Part shown: piece by piece, positions 52,262 to 63,971 of the stretch
Layout of the letters: each line of letters starts with the position of its first letter
How positions within the stretch are numbered: the stretch's first letter is position 1
Source: Candidatus Polarisedimenticolaceae bacterium
GTDB lineage: Bacteria; Pseudomonadota; Gammaproteobacteria; Chromatiales; Chromatiaceae
Direction of reading: 5' to 3'
Assembly (NCBI GenBank): GCA_021647945.1
Contig: JAKITT010000007.1
Location: forward strand, 1-64,000
DNA length: 64,000 nucleotides
Made by a program: the position numbers and the translations under genes
Notes under the pieces: generated by a model
The model's input: only the letters and a program-made list of their open reading frames with translations
The model's database searches: none
What the model was told of the DNA's origin: nothing

Positions 52262-52312
52262 GCTACAGAGAATAGCCTAGCCAGTGGTTAGCAACAAGAA
52301 TATTGTCGATAC

Positions 52313-52337
52313 AAAAACGCCCCCTTACGGGGGCGTT
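52313..52337 (-). terminator. Rho-independent terminator after glnA
   Basis: AACGCCCCC TTAC GGGGGCGTT is a perfect 9-bp stem with a 4-base loop, followed on the minus strand by five T residues including two in the stem foot. It lies 23 bp downstream of the glnA stop. Confidence 0.88.
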
Positions 52338-52359
52338 GGTCACATCTTTAGCAATAAGC

Positions 52360-53766
52360 TTAGAGTGAGTAGTACATATCAAACTCAACAGGATGTGTGG
52401 TCATACGCATGCGGGTGACCTCTTCCATCTTCAGTTCGATGTAAGCATCGATCAGATCATCGGTGAATACGCCGCCAGCGGTGAGGAACGCGCGATCAGC
52501 ATCCAACGCGTCCAATGCCTGATCCAGTGAGTGACAGACGGTGGGGATGTTAGCAGCCTCTTCAGCAGGCAGATCATAGAGATCTTTATCCATCGCATCG
52601 CCAGGGTGGATCTTGTTCTGGATACCGTCCAGACCCGCCATCAGCAGTGCAGCAAAAGCGAGGTATGAGTTGGCGGTTGGATCAGGGAAACGCACTTCGA
52701 TACGACGCCCTTTAGGGCCAGAAACCCAAGGAATACGAATAGAAGCAGAACGGTTACGTGCTGAGTAAGCCAGCATAACAGGGGCTTCAAAACCTGGAAC
52801 CAGACGTTTGTATGAGTTGGTTGAGGCGTTGGTGAAGGCATTCAGTGCACGGGCGTGTTTGATGATACCGCCGATGTAGAAGAGTGCTGTCTCTGAAAGA
52901 CCACCATACTGATCACCCGCAAAGGTGTTTTCGCCTTTCTTAAAGATCGACATATGCACATGCATACCAGAACCGTTATCACCCACTAGCGGTTTAGGCA
53001 TGAAGGTGGCGGTCTTGCCGTAGGCGTGGGCCACGTTCTGGATGACGTATTTCATGATCTGGTTCTGGTCGGCACGTCTGACTAGGGTGTCAAACTTGGT
53101 ACCAATCTCACACTGGCCAGCGGTGGCTACTTCATGGTGATGCACTTCAACCGGTACACCCATCTCTTCGAGTGTGAGACACATGGCACCACGAATGTCG
53201 TGCAGTGAATCGACGGGAGGAACTGGAAAATAACCCCCTTTCAGGCCTGGACGGTGACCGATGTTGCCATCTTCGTAGACGCGTGCAGAGTTCCACTCCG
53301 CTTCGTCTGAATCAACCTTATAGAAAGCGCCACTCATATCGGCACCCCAGCGAACATCATCAAAGATGAAGAATTCAGGCTCAGGACCAAAGTAGGCGGC
53401 ATCGCCAATTCCGGTAGACTTCAGGTAGGCTTCAGCACGTTTACCCACAGAGCGAGGATCACGTTCGTAACCCTCCATGGTTGACGGCTCAAGGATGTCA
53501 CAGCGAATATTTAGGGTCACTTCATCGGTGAATGGGTCAAGAACGGCGGTGGCTGCCTCAGGCATCAGCACCATGTCTGACTCATCGATACCTTTCCAAC
53601 CAGCAATGGATGATCCATCGAACATCTTGCCATCGGTAAAGTCATCTTCAGAGACTACAGTCGCAGGCACGGTGACATGCTGCTCTTTACCGCGGGTATC
53701 GGTAAAACGGAAGTCAACAAATTTGACCTCTTTATCTTTGATCATTTTCAGGACGCTTGAGGCCAT
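52360..53766 (-). CDS. glnA: Glutamine synthetase, type I
   Basis: A 468-residue dodecameric enzyme that forms glutamine from glutamate, ammonia and ATP. The start at 53766 has GGAGAGAAAG upstream; the longer frame would add 11 non-conserved residues. Signatures: [65 protein letters not shown] (active site), [10 protein letters not shown] and the adenylylation site KDLYDLP (Tyr about 397). Regulation is visible: a sigma-54 promoter at 53877-53892 and an NtrC dyad at 53996-54010. Confidence 0.97.
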   Translation of the reverse strand: MASSVLKMIKDKEVKFVDFRFTDTRGKEQHVTVPATVVSEDDFTDGKMFDGSSIAGWKGIDESDMVLMPEAATAVLDPFTDEVTLNIRCDILEPSTMEGYERDPRSVGKRAEAYLKSTGIGDAAYFGPEPEFFIFDDVRWGADMSGAFYKVDSDEAEWNSARVYEDGNIGHRPGLKGGYFPVPPVDSLHDIRGAMCLTLEEMGVPVEVHHHEVATAGQCEIGTKFDTLVRRADQNQIMKYVIQNVAHAYGKTATFMPKPLVGDNGSGMHVHMSIFKKGENTFAGDQYGGLSETALFYIGGIIKHARALNAFTNASTNSYKRLVPGFEAPVMLAYSARNRSASIRIPWVSGPKGRRIEVRFPDPTANSYLAFAALLMAGLDGIQNKIHPGDAMDKDLYDLPAEEAANIPTVCHSLDQALDALDADRAFLTAGGVFTDDLIDAYIELKMEEVTRMRMTTHPVEFDMYYSL

Positions 53767-53876
53767 CTTTCTCTCCAAATCTGAATGGTTGATTGCCACC
53801 TGTCGAAACAGGTTAATTAGAAATTAAATTTAGGTGTACAACATTACGAGGCATCGCTAAATTCTGATACGAGAAA

Positions 53877-53892
53877 TGCAATAGTCATGCCA
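53877..53892 (-). promoter_or_regulatory. Sigma-54 (-24/-12) promoter of glnA
   Basis: On the minus strand TGGCATGACTATTGCA matches the consensus TGGCAC-N5-TTGCA with the invariant GG and GC correctly spaced. Transcription would start near 53865, giving a leader of about 100 bases. Confidence 0.85.
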
Positions 53893-53995
53893 CGATTAAA
53901 ATTTACCTTATAATACCATCAGTTTTTCTAATGATATCAAAGTGATTTGAGACTCATTTGGGTAGATAGCCTAATCTGTACCACCAACACATGTA

Positions 53996-54010
53996 GCACC
54001 AATATGGTGC
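53996..54010. promoter_or_regulatory. NtrC enhancer site upstream of glnA
   Basis: GCACCAATATGGTGC is a perfect dyad of the NtrC type (GCACC-N5-GGTGC). It lies about 105-120 bp upstream of the -24 box, a standard enhancer distance. It also sits just past the end of the convergent-side gene at 54042. Confidence 0.85.
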
Positions 54011-54041
54011 GTGTTGCCTGGCAACGCCCGATAATGGGGCG

Positions 54042-55193
54042 TTATTCAAAGAGCAGTCGAATCTGACCCAGTGACTTTAGCGCAGTCGCATGATCTTGTA
54101 ACTCAGTTTTTTGTGCTTCTGCCCACTCCAGCCCCTGATAACCCTCAAGTGGTAAGATCAGCTCAACATCAATTTTGCCGTTTAGATAGTGCAACAGCAC
54201 CCTTTTACGTCGCTGGTAACTGAGCTGATCACGCCACTGTACATCAAGCAGCTGCTCAATTTCGGTACGCAGCGGCAGGCCAACACAGAGCGCGCCAGCC
54301 TCATCATTCTCTGGATCAATATGCACTGTGACATCAATCAAATCACTGATCTCACTCATCAGCGTTCGCTGCACCACATCAGCAATCATGTGCCCCTCAG
54401 AGACACTTAGCCAAGGCTCCACCTGAACATGCAGATCAGCGGAGGCGCTTCCTCCCAGGCGGCGGGTGCGCAGCATGTGGACATCACGTACGCCACCCAC
54501 TGCAAAGATGGTCTGTCGGATATGCTCAACCTGCTCCCTATCTAGGCTAGTGTCGACCAGCTCATGCATGGCGGCCCGAATCACATCCCAACCAATCTTC
54601 GCCACCATCAGGCCAACGATAATCGCTGCAATAGCATCCAAGTAGGGCAAACCGGCCAGACTGCCACCAATGGCGACCAAAACCACAACGGAGGAGATGG
54701 CATCAGAGCGATGGTGCCAAGCGTTGGCGCGCAACAGATCAGAGCTTATTTTTTTGGCGGCCAGGTTGGTGTATTGGAACAGCCCCTCATTGGCCAATAT
54801 CGAAACGAGGGCGACGAAGAGGGTGAAAGAGTCAGGCTGAAGTAGTGATTCTGGGGTAAAGAGTCGCTCCTGCGCGTCCCATATAATGCCCAGAGAAACA
54901 AGAATAAGCAGCGTTCCCAGCCCCATTGCACCCATCGTCTCATAACGGCCATGGCCATAAGGGTGGCGCTCATCAGGTGCCTCATTCGCATGATAAGCGG
55001 CAAACAGAACGAGGCCATCGGAGAGCAGATCAGAGAAAGAGTGAATGCCATCAGCCAGTAGCGCTGATGACTGGCCCAGCAGACCAAATATCACTTTACC
55101 AAACGCAAGTAACGTATTGACCAACGCACCGACGATGGTCACATTTCGTGTCACCCGATAGCGTTCATCACCTTTTTCGTTACTATTGCTCAT
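54042..55193 (-). CDS. Cation diffusion facilitator family efflux protein
   Basis: A 383-residue membrane transporter (CDF family; Zn, Fe, Mn or Cd out in exchange for protons). The start at 55193 has AGGTGGGTG before the ATG and overlaps the TusA gene by 11 bp. The metal site is visible as LLADGIHSFSDLLSDG in helix 2 and HRSDAISSVVVLVAIGG in helix 5 (His and Asp ligands), with HPYGHGRYE between helices 2 and 3. Six helices, then a C-terminal cytoplasmic domain with DVHMLRTRRLGGSASADLHVQVEP. The far C-terminus is longer than usual by about 80 residues. Hairpins AACGCCC/GGGCGTT (54023-54043) and GTTGC/GCAAC overlap its stop but lack a T-run. Confidence 0.88.
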   Translation of the reverse strand: MSNSNEKGDERYRVTRNVTIVGALVNTLLAFGKVIFGLLGQSSALLADGIHSFSDLLSDGLVLFAAYHANEAPDERHPYGHGRYETMGAMGLGTLLILVSLGIIWDAQERLFTPESLLQPDSFTLFVALVSILANEGLFQYTNLAAKKISSDLLRANAWHHRSDAISSVVVLVAIGGSLAGLPYLDAIAAIIVGLMVAKIGWDVIRAAMHELVDTSLDREQVEHIRQTIFAVGGVRDVHMLRTRRLGGSASADLHVQVEPWLSVSEGHMIADVVQRTLMSEISDLIDVTVHIDPENDEAGALCVGLPLRTEIEQLLDVQWRDQLSYQRRKRVLLHYLNGKIDVELILPLEGYQGLEWAEAQKTELQDHATALKSLGQIRLLFE

Positions 55194-55416
55194 CACCCAC
55201 CTGGAGCAGGACAATATACTCATCGCCTTCACGACGCGTTTCCAATACTTGGTGACCATTAATACGGCACCAAGCCGGAATATCATTCAATACGCCAGGA
55301 TCGGTGCAAATCGCCTCAACTTGGCTACCTGGTGGCAACATTTTCACGCAATTTTGCACTTTGATAACAGGCATTGGGCAGAGCATGCGATGAAGTTTTA
55401 GGCTGATTTTTTCCAT
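55183..55416 (-). CDS. TusA-family sulfur carrier protein
   Basis: A 77-residue SirA/TusA-like protein. MEKISLKLHRMLCPMPVIKVQNCVK contains the family CPxP motif (Cys near residue 13), which holds a persulfide in sulfur relay. A second Cys lies in AICTDPG and a third in AWCRINGH. It starts 2 bp after the PP-loop gene and its end overlaps the CDF gene, so the three are probably co-transcribed. Passing sulfur to the neighbouring PP-loop enzyme is a natural inference. Confidence 0.88.
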   Translation of the reverse strand: MEKISLKLHRMLCPMPVIKVQNCVKMLPPGSQVEAICTDPGVLNDIPAWCRINGHQVLETRREGDEYIVLLQVGDEQ

Positions 55417-55418
55417 AC

Positions 55419-56462
55419 TCAGATGATCCACGCTTTAGGTATCTCATGGGCCAACATCGGTTTAACCTTGATCAGGCGGGTCTCACCGGAAAGCTGCCGC
55501 ACCTCAAGTTCCACCTGCTCTTCAGCACGGCCCTGGCTATAACGGGCAATCAAGCGAGCTGCCAGCTCAATATCTGCCTCACTCACCCGGCCATCAATCA
55601 GCGCCAACGGCCCTGCATGGCTGGTGGTCTTCAGGCTGATGAACTGTTTACGATACCCCTGCATGAAGTTACCTTCACCCTGCTCACGCGAGATAATCAC
55701 CTTAAAATCTGGACTTAGGCGTAGATGACGGCCCACTTTGAGCAGCATGATGTCATCCATCTCATACTCTTTATGGCCACGCGCCTGCCACAGATCAGCC
55801 AGTTTATGTGAGTAGGTCGCATCGGTCAGGAAGCAGCAGCCGCCCGCAGGCTGGGCATAATCTTCAAATCCAAACTGCTTGGCCAGCGCCATCTGTGGTT
55901 TGCGGCTACGGCCACTAAAACCAAACAGCTCATCACGTTTAACCCACCCCTCACGCTCAGCCTTAGTCTCCGGCAGATTCTGTGCACAGAGTGGTCGCAG
56001 CAGCAGATCATCGGCCCCCGACTCATTCGCTATAATCGGCATGGTCTCTTTGCGCTGTGACATCGGCCGCTGGCCGATCACCTCACCGGTGATGATAAAA
56101 TCAAATCCATTCTCAACGATCCACTCCTGTGCCTTCTTCACCATAAATATTTTGCAATCGAGGCAGGGGTTCAGATGCGCTCCATAACCATGTTTCGGGT
56201 TGAACAAGATCGGCTTGTACTCTTCGATCACATCGATGATATGCAGTTTAATACCCAGCTTCTCAGCCACCCAAAGGGCATTATTGCGCTTCTCTTTGGA
56301 TTGATCTTTTTTGCGGATAGCGTGGGTGTGCCCCTCGACACAGAAACCAGTGAAGAAGTTAATCCCCTCCACGTGGATACCTTGCTCTTGGATCACTTTG
56401 GTGGCCAATAGCGAATCGAGTCCGCCTGAGATCAGGGAGACGGCCTTGCGTTGTTTGCTCAT
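55419..56462 (-). CDS. PP-loop ATPase related to tRNA 2-thiouridine synthases
   Basis: A 347-residue protein of the adenine-nucleotide alpha-hydrolase (PP-loop) superfamily. The loop is SLISGGLDSLLATKV (about 9-23). Cys pairs NPCLDCK (about 98-104) and PAGGCCFL (about 214-221) are in positions reminiscent of MnmA/ThiI-like thiolases. The C-terminal third (about 255-347) is a small separate domain. It is likely to adenylate a nucleotide, probably in RNA, and insert sulfur delivered by the adjacent TusA-like protein; substrate unknown. It differs from canonical MnmA in domain order and length. First gene of a three-gene operon with tusA-like and CDF genes. Confidence 0.8.
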   Translation of the reverse strand: MSKQRKAVSLISGGLDSLLATKVIQEQGIHVEGINFFTGFCVEGHTHAIRKKDQSKEKRNNALWVAEKLGIKLHIIDVIEEYKPILFNPKHGYGAHLNPCLDCKIFMVKKAQEWIVENGFDFIITGEVIGQRPMSQRKETMPIIANESGADDLLLRPLCAQNLPETKAEREGWVKRDELFGFSGRSRKPQMALAKQFGFEDYAQPAGGCCFLTDATYSHKLADLWQARGHKEYEMDDIMLLKVGRHLRLSPDFKVIISREQGEGNFMQGYRKQFISLKTTSHAGPLALIDGRVSEADIELAARLIARYSQGRAEEQVELEVRQLSGETRLIKVKPMLAHEIPKAWII

Positions 56463-56627
56463 AATGCTGGAGATTTAAGTGGAAATGGCGACCTATTATA
56501 AACCCATGCAGCGCCTAACGTCTTGCCAACATATGGCCTCTCATCATGCCTGTTACAGATATAAAGGGGCCAAAACGAACCGTTTATGCACAATTCACCC
56601 TAAATACGGCAGGGTCGTTGATTCAAT

Positions 56628-56778
56628 GTAACAATTCAGCACCCTTGAAAATATGTTGTAACTGTTCAGATTGCCCCTGAAATTCGTCAGTTCAAGGCGC
56701 AAAATGTGAGTTTACAAGTGTAAATGATCATTTTGTAACGTAGAAATGGCGGATTCCAGGGGTGAGCTAAATAGTTAC
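56628..56778. repeat. Palindromic element upstream of glyQ
   Basis: GTAACAATTCAGCACCC (56628 on) and GGGTGAGCTAAATAGTTAC (ending 56778) are imperfect inverted ends. A second pair (TTGCCCCTGAA / TTCCAGGGGTG) lies inside. Non-coding, about 151 bp; likely another MITE-like unit. The remainder of 56463-56840 must hold promoters for glyQ and for the divergent PP-loop gene, but I see no clear box. Confidence 0.5.
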
Positions 56779-56840
56779 GATTCAATCACCTAATAATAGC
56801 GGCTATACTTGGCGGCTTGTCTGAATAGGAACTGAGAACG

Positions 56841-57767
56841 TTGAGAATAAAATCAGAGTACGATGTATCGACCTTTCAAGGTCTAATCTTTGCCCTACAA
56901 CACTACTGGGCAAAACAGGGCTGTGTCATTCTCCAACCATACGATATGGAGATGGGTGCTGGCACCTTCCACTCTGCCACATTTCTTCGCTCGATCGGGC
57001 CTGAGCCTTGGAGTTGTGCCTATGTGCAACCTTCACGGCGTCCAACTGATGGGCGTTATGGTAAAAATCCTAACCGCCTACAGCACTACTATCAGTTTCA
57101 GGTGGTACTGAAGCCATCACCAAAGAATATTCAGCAACTCTATCTCGACTCACTGCAACTTCTCGGCTTAGACCCTCTGGTACATGACATCCGTTTTGTC
57201 GAAGATAACTGGGAGTCCCCCACCCTCGGCGCATGGGGATTAGGCTGGGAGGTGTGGCTCAACGGCATGGAGGTGACACAGTTCACCTACTTCCAACAGG
57301 TGGGCGGTCTCGATTGCAGCCCGGTCACTGGCGAAATCACCTACGGGCTAGAGCGCATTGCGATGTATCTCCAGGGCGTTGAGAGCGTCTACGATTTGGT
57401 CTGGACCAACGGCCCACAAGGGGCGGTCAGTTATGGTGATGTCTTCCATCAGAATGAGGTTGAGCAATCCACCTACAACTTTGAACACGCCGATGTTGAT
57501 TTCCTGTTCCAACTCTTCGATCAGTGTGAAAAAGAGAGCCAAGCGTTGATTGAGGCCGATCTGCCCCTGCCCGCCTACGAGCAGGTCTTAAAGGCCTCTC
57601 ACGCCTTCAACCTACTTGATGCTCGCCACGCCATCTCAGTCACAGAGCGGCAACGTTATATCCTGCGCGTCCGTTCACTCTCACGTGCAGTGGCCCAAGC
57701 CTACTACAACCGCCGCGAGGCACTCGGCTTTCCGATGTTGCAGAAGCAGGAGATGACCCATGGGTAA
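56841..57767 (+). CDS. glyQ: Glycyl-tRNA synthetase alpha subunit
   Basis: A 308-residue catalytic subunit of the alpha2beta2 enzyme; it activates glycine and binds [66 protein letters not shown] and [42 protein letters not shown] are near-invariant family blocks. The start is TTG at 56841, placing TFQG at its usual distance. The end overlaps glyS by 8 bp. Confidence 0.97.
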   Translation: MRIKSEYDVSTFQGLIFALQHYWAKQGCVILQPYDMEMGAGTFHSATFLRSIGPEPWSCAYVQPSRRPTDGRYGKNPNRLQHYYQFQVVLKPSPKNIQQLYLDSLQLLGLDPLVHDIRFVEDNWESPTLGAWGLGWEVWLNGMEVTQFTYFQQVGGLDCSPVTGEITYGLERIAMYLQGVESVYDLVWTNGPQGAVSYGDVFHQNEVEQSTYNFEHADVDFLFQLFDQCEKESQALIEADLPLPAYEQVLKASHAFNLLDARHAISVTERQRYILRVRSLSRAVAQAYYNRREALGFPMLQKQEMTHG

Positions 57768-59838
57768 TTCTGCCGATCTGCTATTTGAACTGGGTACCGA
57801 AGAGCTGCCACCCGTTGCACTAAAATCCCTCTCCAACGCCCTCTGCGCTGAGTTTCAGCGTGGCTTAGAGGATGCCGGTCTCAGCTTTGGTGAGCTGAAA
57901 CCCTACGCCACGCCACGCCGGCTGGCACTGACGATTGAATCACTCAGCCTCTCTCAACCTGATCAAAATGTCGAACGACGCGGCCCAGCGGTACAAGCCG
58001 CCTTTGATGCCGACGGCAACGCCACCAAAGCGGCTGAAGGTTTTGCCCGCTCTTGCGGTGTCACCGTCGGCCAACTTGACCGCCTAAAGACGGATAAGGG
58101 CGAGTGGCTCAACTTCTGCAAACAGCAGAAGGGCAAACTCGCCATTGATCTGCTACCGGAGATCGCTGAAAACGCACTGGCAAAACTACCCATTCCAAAA
58201 CGGATGCGCTGGGGCAGCTCTACGGTTGAGTTTGTGCGCCCGGTTCAGTGGCTGCTATTCCTGCTAGGATCCGACGTCGTGCCCTGCACCATCCTCGATG
58301 CCAAGGCATCAAACATCTCATTTGGTCATCGCTTCCACTACCCTAAAGCGATCAGAATCTCTACAGCTACTGACTACGCCCCACTGCTTAAAAAACAGGG
58401 CCATGTGTTGGTTGATTATCAACTGCGTCGGGCGGAGATTCACCGCCAGATCGGAGAGAGTGCAGCAAAACTGGGAGGTACCGCCGAGATTGATGAGAAA
58501 CTGTTAGATGAGGTCACCGCCCTGGTCGAGTGGCCATCACCCATTGTCGGCAGTTTTGAAGCACGTTTTCTTGAGGTGCCTAATGAGGCGCTGATTCTAT
58601 CGATGAAGAAGAACCAGAAATACTTCCATCTGGTTGATGCATCAGGTGCCCTACTGCCCTACTTCATCACCATCAGCAACATTGTCAGTTCAAACCCGGA
58701 GGCGATCAAATCGGGCAATGAACGGGTGATTCGCCCTCGACTCGCCGATGCCCAATTCTTCTGGCAACAAGATGGCAAAAAACGTCTTGAAGATCACCTC
58801 AGCTCACTGAAGAAGGTGGTCTTTCAAAAACAGCTTGGCAGCTTAGCTGATAAATCTGAGCGTATCGCATCACTGGCTGGCAACATCGCCGATCAGATCA
58901 ATGGTGACCGTGTTTTAACAGAACGTGCCGCACGTCTCAGCCGTTGTGACCTGATGACCGAAATGGTCAACGAGTTTGCCGATATGCAGGGCATCATGGG
59001 GCGCTATCAAGCAACTCGCGACGGTGAGCCGGCAGAGCTGGCCACTGCGATGGATGAGTTCTACATGCCACGCTTCTCCGGTGACCAGCTACCTCAGAGT
59101 AGAATCGGCATCGCCATCGCCCTGGCTGACCGCCTCGATACCCTGGTTGCGATCTTCGGCATCGGCCAGCGCCCGACTGGCACCAAAGACCCTTTCGCGC
59201 TACGCCGGGCAGCGCTGGCTGCGCTACGCATCATGCTGGATCATGCATTGCCACTCAATCTGAAAGCGCTGCTCACCACGGCCAAATTAAACCTTGCCGA
59301 CGTACTCACTGAGGCATCTGTGGTCGATGATGTTCACAGTTTTATGCTTGAGCGCCTGAAAGGAATCTATGCCGAACAGGGGTTCCAGAGCGACCTCTAT
59401 GAGGCGATTGCCGCGACAGAGCCTGACAGCCTAATCGATTTTGATCAGCGCATTAAAGCTGTGGCCCACTTTCAGGCACTCCCTGAAGCGGCATCACTCG
59501 CCGCTGCAAACAAGCGCATCAGCAATATTTTGAAGAAATCTGCCAAAGATGAACTACCTCAACAGGTTGATACAACGCTGTTTGACTCTGCCCATGAGCA
59601 GGCGCTCTTCAGCCAAATTGAGCAGCTCACCAATATTGTCACCCCTCTCTTTGCCGCACGAGATTATGAGGGCTCACTTCGCCACCTCTCACAACTCAAA
59701 GAACCCATTGATCTCTTCTTCGACAACGTGATGGTGATGACAGACGATATTGCCATACGTAATAACCGCCTAGCGCTTCTTAATCAGATGCGCAGCCTAT
59801 TTCTACAGGTCGCAGATATATCCAAACTACCGTCATGA
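57760..59838 (+). CDS. glyS: Glycyl-tRNA synthetase beta subunit
   Basis: A 692-residue subunit that binds the tRNA anticodon and acceptor. Typical features are [22 protein letters not shown] at the start, PTPKRMRWG-type block ([21 protein letters not shown]), HRFHYP, the HD-like [32 protein letters not shown] and the C-terminal anticodon-binding helices with FFDNVMVM. The length is normal. It overlaps glyQ by 8 bp and gmhB by 4 bp (ATGA). Confidence 0.97.
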   Translation: MGNSADLLFELGTEELPPVALKSLSNALCAEFQRGLEDAGLSFGELKPYATPRRLALTIESLSLSQPDQNVERRGPAVQAAFDADGNATKAAEGFARSCGVTVGQLDRLKTDKGEWLNFCKQQKGKLAIDLLPEIAENALAKLPIPKRMRWGSSTVEFVRPVQWLLFLLGSDVVPCTILDAKASNISFGHRFHYPKAIRISTATDYAPLLKKQGHVLVDYQLRRAEIHRQIGESAAKLGGTAEIDEKLLDEVTALVEWPSPIVGSFEARFLEVPNEALILSMKKNQKYFHLVDASGALLPYFITISNIVSSNPEAIKSGNERVIRPRLADAQFFWQQDGKKRLEDHLSSLKKVVFQKQLGSLADKSERIASLAGNIADQINGDRVLTERAARLSRCDLMTEMVNEFADMQGIMGRYQATRDGEPAELATAMDEFYMPRFSGDQLPQSRIGIAIALADRLDTLVAIFGIGQRPTGTKDPFALRRAALAALRIMLDHALPLNLKALLTTAKLNLADVLTEASVVDDVHSFMLERLKGIYAEQGFQSDLYEAIAATEPDSLIDFDQRIKAVAHFQALPEAASLAAANKRISNILKKSAKDELPQQVDTTLFDSAHEQALFSQIEQLTNIVTPLFAARDYEGSLRHLSQLKEPIDLFFDNVMVMTDDIAIRNNRLALLNQMRSLFLQVADISKLPS

Positions 59839-60377
59839 AGCTGATTATTCTTGACCGTGATGGGGTCATCAACGAAGATTCTGATGACTACATCAAGTCA
59901 CCTGATGAGTGGATTGCAATACCCGGTAGCCTTGAGGCTATCGCCCGCCTAAACCGGGCGGGTGTTAAGGTTGCGGTGGCGACTAATCAATCTGGTATTG
60001 CAAGAAAATACTTTAGTATCAATATATTAGAATTGATCCATGATAAAATGACACGCTCACTAGCACATGTTGACGGCCATATTGACACCATTGTTTTCTG
60101 CCCTCATGGCCCTGATGATGGCTGTGAATGTCGAAAACCAAAAGCGGGCATGCTGCAACAGATTGCAGACCATTTTGGCTGTGACCTAAATGGCGTCTAC
60201 GTTATTGGCGATTCACTACGCGATATACAGGCGGCACAGACCGCTGGTGCCGAAGGAATATTGGTTAGGACCGGTAAGGGGTTAAGAACATTAGCCGCCA
60301 AGCCTAGCGAACTTGATAATCTAGCCATATTTGACGACCTGAGTCAGGCTGTCGATAATCTACTCAACAATGCTTGA
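59835..60377 (+). CDS. gmhB: D-glycero-D-manno-heptose 1,7-bisphosphate 7-phosphatase
   Basis: A 180-residue HAD-family phosphatase in the ADP-heptose pathway for lipopolysaccharide core. HAD motif I is LDRDGVIN, motif II ATNQSG and motif IV GDSLRDIQAA. The Zn-binding loop CPHGPDDGCECRKPK is typical of GmhB. Translational overlap with glyS and proximity to plsC reproduce a common glyQS-gmhB-plsC order. Confidence 0.94.
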   Translation: MKLIILDRDGVINEDSDDYIKSPDEWIAIPGSLEAIARLNRAGVKVAVATNQSGIARKYFSINILELIHDKMTRSLAHVDGHIDTIVFCPHGPDDGCECRKPKAGMLQQIADHFGCDLNGVYVIGDSLRDIQAAQTAGAEGILVRTGKGLRTLAAKPSELDNLAIFDDLSQAVDNLLNNA

Positions 60378-60497
60378 ATTTAAGCACCATTAAAAGAGCA
60401 TAAGATTTTGACTCAAAACGAATTAATATATTTCATATCCACTTTTTTATCACATCAACCCACCACCACTTTGGATATTGGCTAGGTTAATTCAGTT

Positions 60498-61214
60498 ATG
60501 GTCCTCCTTCGCTCATTGCTATTTTTTAGCTCTCTTGTTCTAAATACCTTTCTCTTCGCCACCTTAATGCTACTGACGGGTCTCGCACCCTTCTCGGTAC
60601 GGAATAGAATCTCCGTAATCTGGAGCCACTTAAATCTTTGGTTATTAAAGCATATTTGCGGCCTGAGCTATCGAGTTAGCGGGAGCGAAAATATCCCCGA
60701 TGAGCCGTGCATCTTCCTGGTAAAACATCAGTCCGCATGGGAGACCATCGCACTATTTTCCATTCTACCTCACCAAATTGTCTGGGTATTGAAGAGAGAG
60801 CTGATGTGGGTGCCTGTTTTTGGTTGGGCACTGGCACTTAATCGTCCCATCGCAATTAACCGATCAGCCGGTAGAGCTGCGGTAAAAGAGATGATTCAGA
60901 AGGGCACATCGCGTCTTGCCAGTGGCAACTCCGTTATCATCTTCCCAGAGGGTACGCGCGTAGCACCGGGTACACGCAAACGATATGGCATTGGTGGCTC
61001 ACTATTAGCAGAGAAGAGCCAACACCTTGTTGTGCCCATTTGTCACAATGCGGGGATCTTTTGGCGCCGACGTGATATCTGCAAATATCCTGGCACTATC
61101 GATGTTGTTATTGGTAAAGCCTATCAAACCGACGGCTTAACAGCGCAAGCGATTAACAACAATATTGAGGAATGGATTGAATCGACGCTTGAGAAGTTAC
61201 CTCAACAACGTTAA
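60498..61214 (+). CDS. plsC: 1-acyl-sn-glycerol-3-phosphate acyltransferase family protein
   Basis: A 238-residue membrane enzyme that adds the second acyl chain to make phosphatidic acid. An N-terminal transmembrane helix (about 5-30) precedes motif I, which reads KHQSAWET: the usual HxxxxD is here H-Q-S-A-W-E, a variant known in this subfamily. FPEGTR (motif III) and the PICHNAG block (motif IV) are present. It starts 120 bp after gmhB, so it may have its own promoter. Confidence 0.9.
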   Translation: MVLLRSLLFFSSLVLNTFLFATLMLLTGLAPFSVRNRISVIWSHLNLWLLKHICGLSYRVSGSENIPDEPCIFLVKHQSAWETIALFSILPHQIVWVLKRELMWVPVFGWALALNRPIAINRSAGRAAVKEMIQKGTSRLASGNSVIIFPEGTRVAPGTRKRYGIGGSLLAEKSQHLVVPICHNAGIFWRRRDICKYPGTIDVVIGKAYQTDGLTAQAINNNIEEWIESTLEKLPQQR

Positions 61215-61484
61215 TAATCAATGAGTTAAGTAATGTTTAGCTATTTATTAAACAATTAGAATAGCATTCAGCTGCCACTGACATCGCTATGGATCTAATT
61301 CTCCGCTGGTCGCCTAAAGCGCCTACTGTTGGTACAGCGAAATATTTCTGTAGGTGCACATTCATGTGCACGTTTGCAGGTTCGGCTGGTCGCATAAATG
61401 CAACCCTACACGAGCATAAAGTGTCTGGAGTAGATACTCCCTTATTTATTATTTTAGGGGTGATCTGCTAGGAGTTAGCATTGA
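61215..61484. other. Intergenic region with palindromes between plsC and gyrB
   Basis: 270 bp between convergent genes. It contains the perfect hairpin GTGCACA TTCA TGTGCAC (61354-61371) and the repeated words GGCTGGTCGC / GCTGGTCGCC (about 61304 and 61384), giving a REP-like palindromic cluster. No U-rich terminator was found. A short open frame here (61289-61471) looks fortuitous. Confidence 0.4.
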
Positions 61485-63896
<2,412 letters not shown>

Positions 63897-63936
63897 CTAT
63901 TCCAGACAGTAAAAACCATCATATTTTCAGGCGGCT

Positions 63937-63942
63937 AGTATA
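63937..63942 (-). promoter_or_regulatory. Possible -10 element of gyrB
   Basis: TATACT on the minus strand, 53 bp upstream of the gyrB ATG. No good -35 box is 17 bp further up, so the promoter is tentative; the 87-bp gap before the likely recF end leaves room for one. Confidence 0.35.
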
Positions 63943-63971
63943 CCCTTTTTTCATCGCTACATAGATGAATA

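Noticed and set aside
54013-54043. Terminator for the cation-efflux gene
   Set aside because: Two mutually exclusive stems overlap the stop codon, but no T-run follows on the minus strand.
61289-61471. 60-codon frame between plsC and gyrB
   Set aside because: It spans REP-like palindromes, has no ribosome binding site and no protein-like composition.
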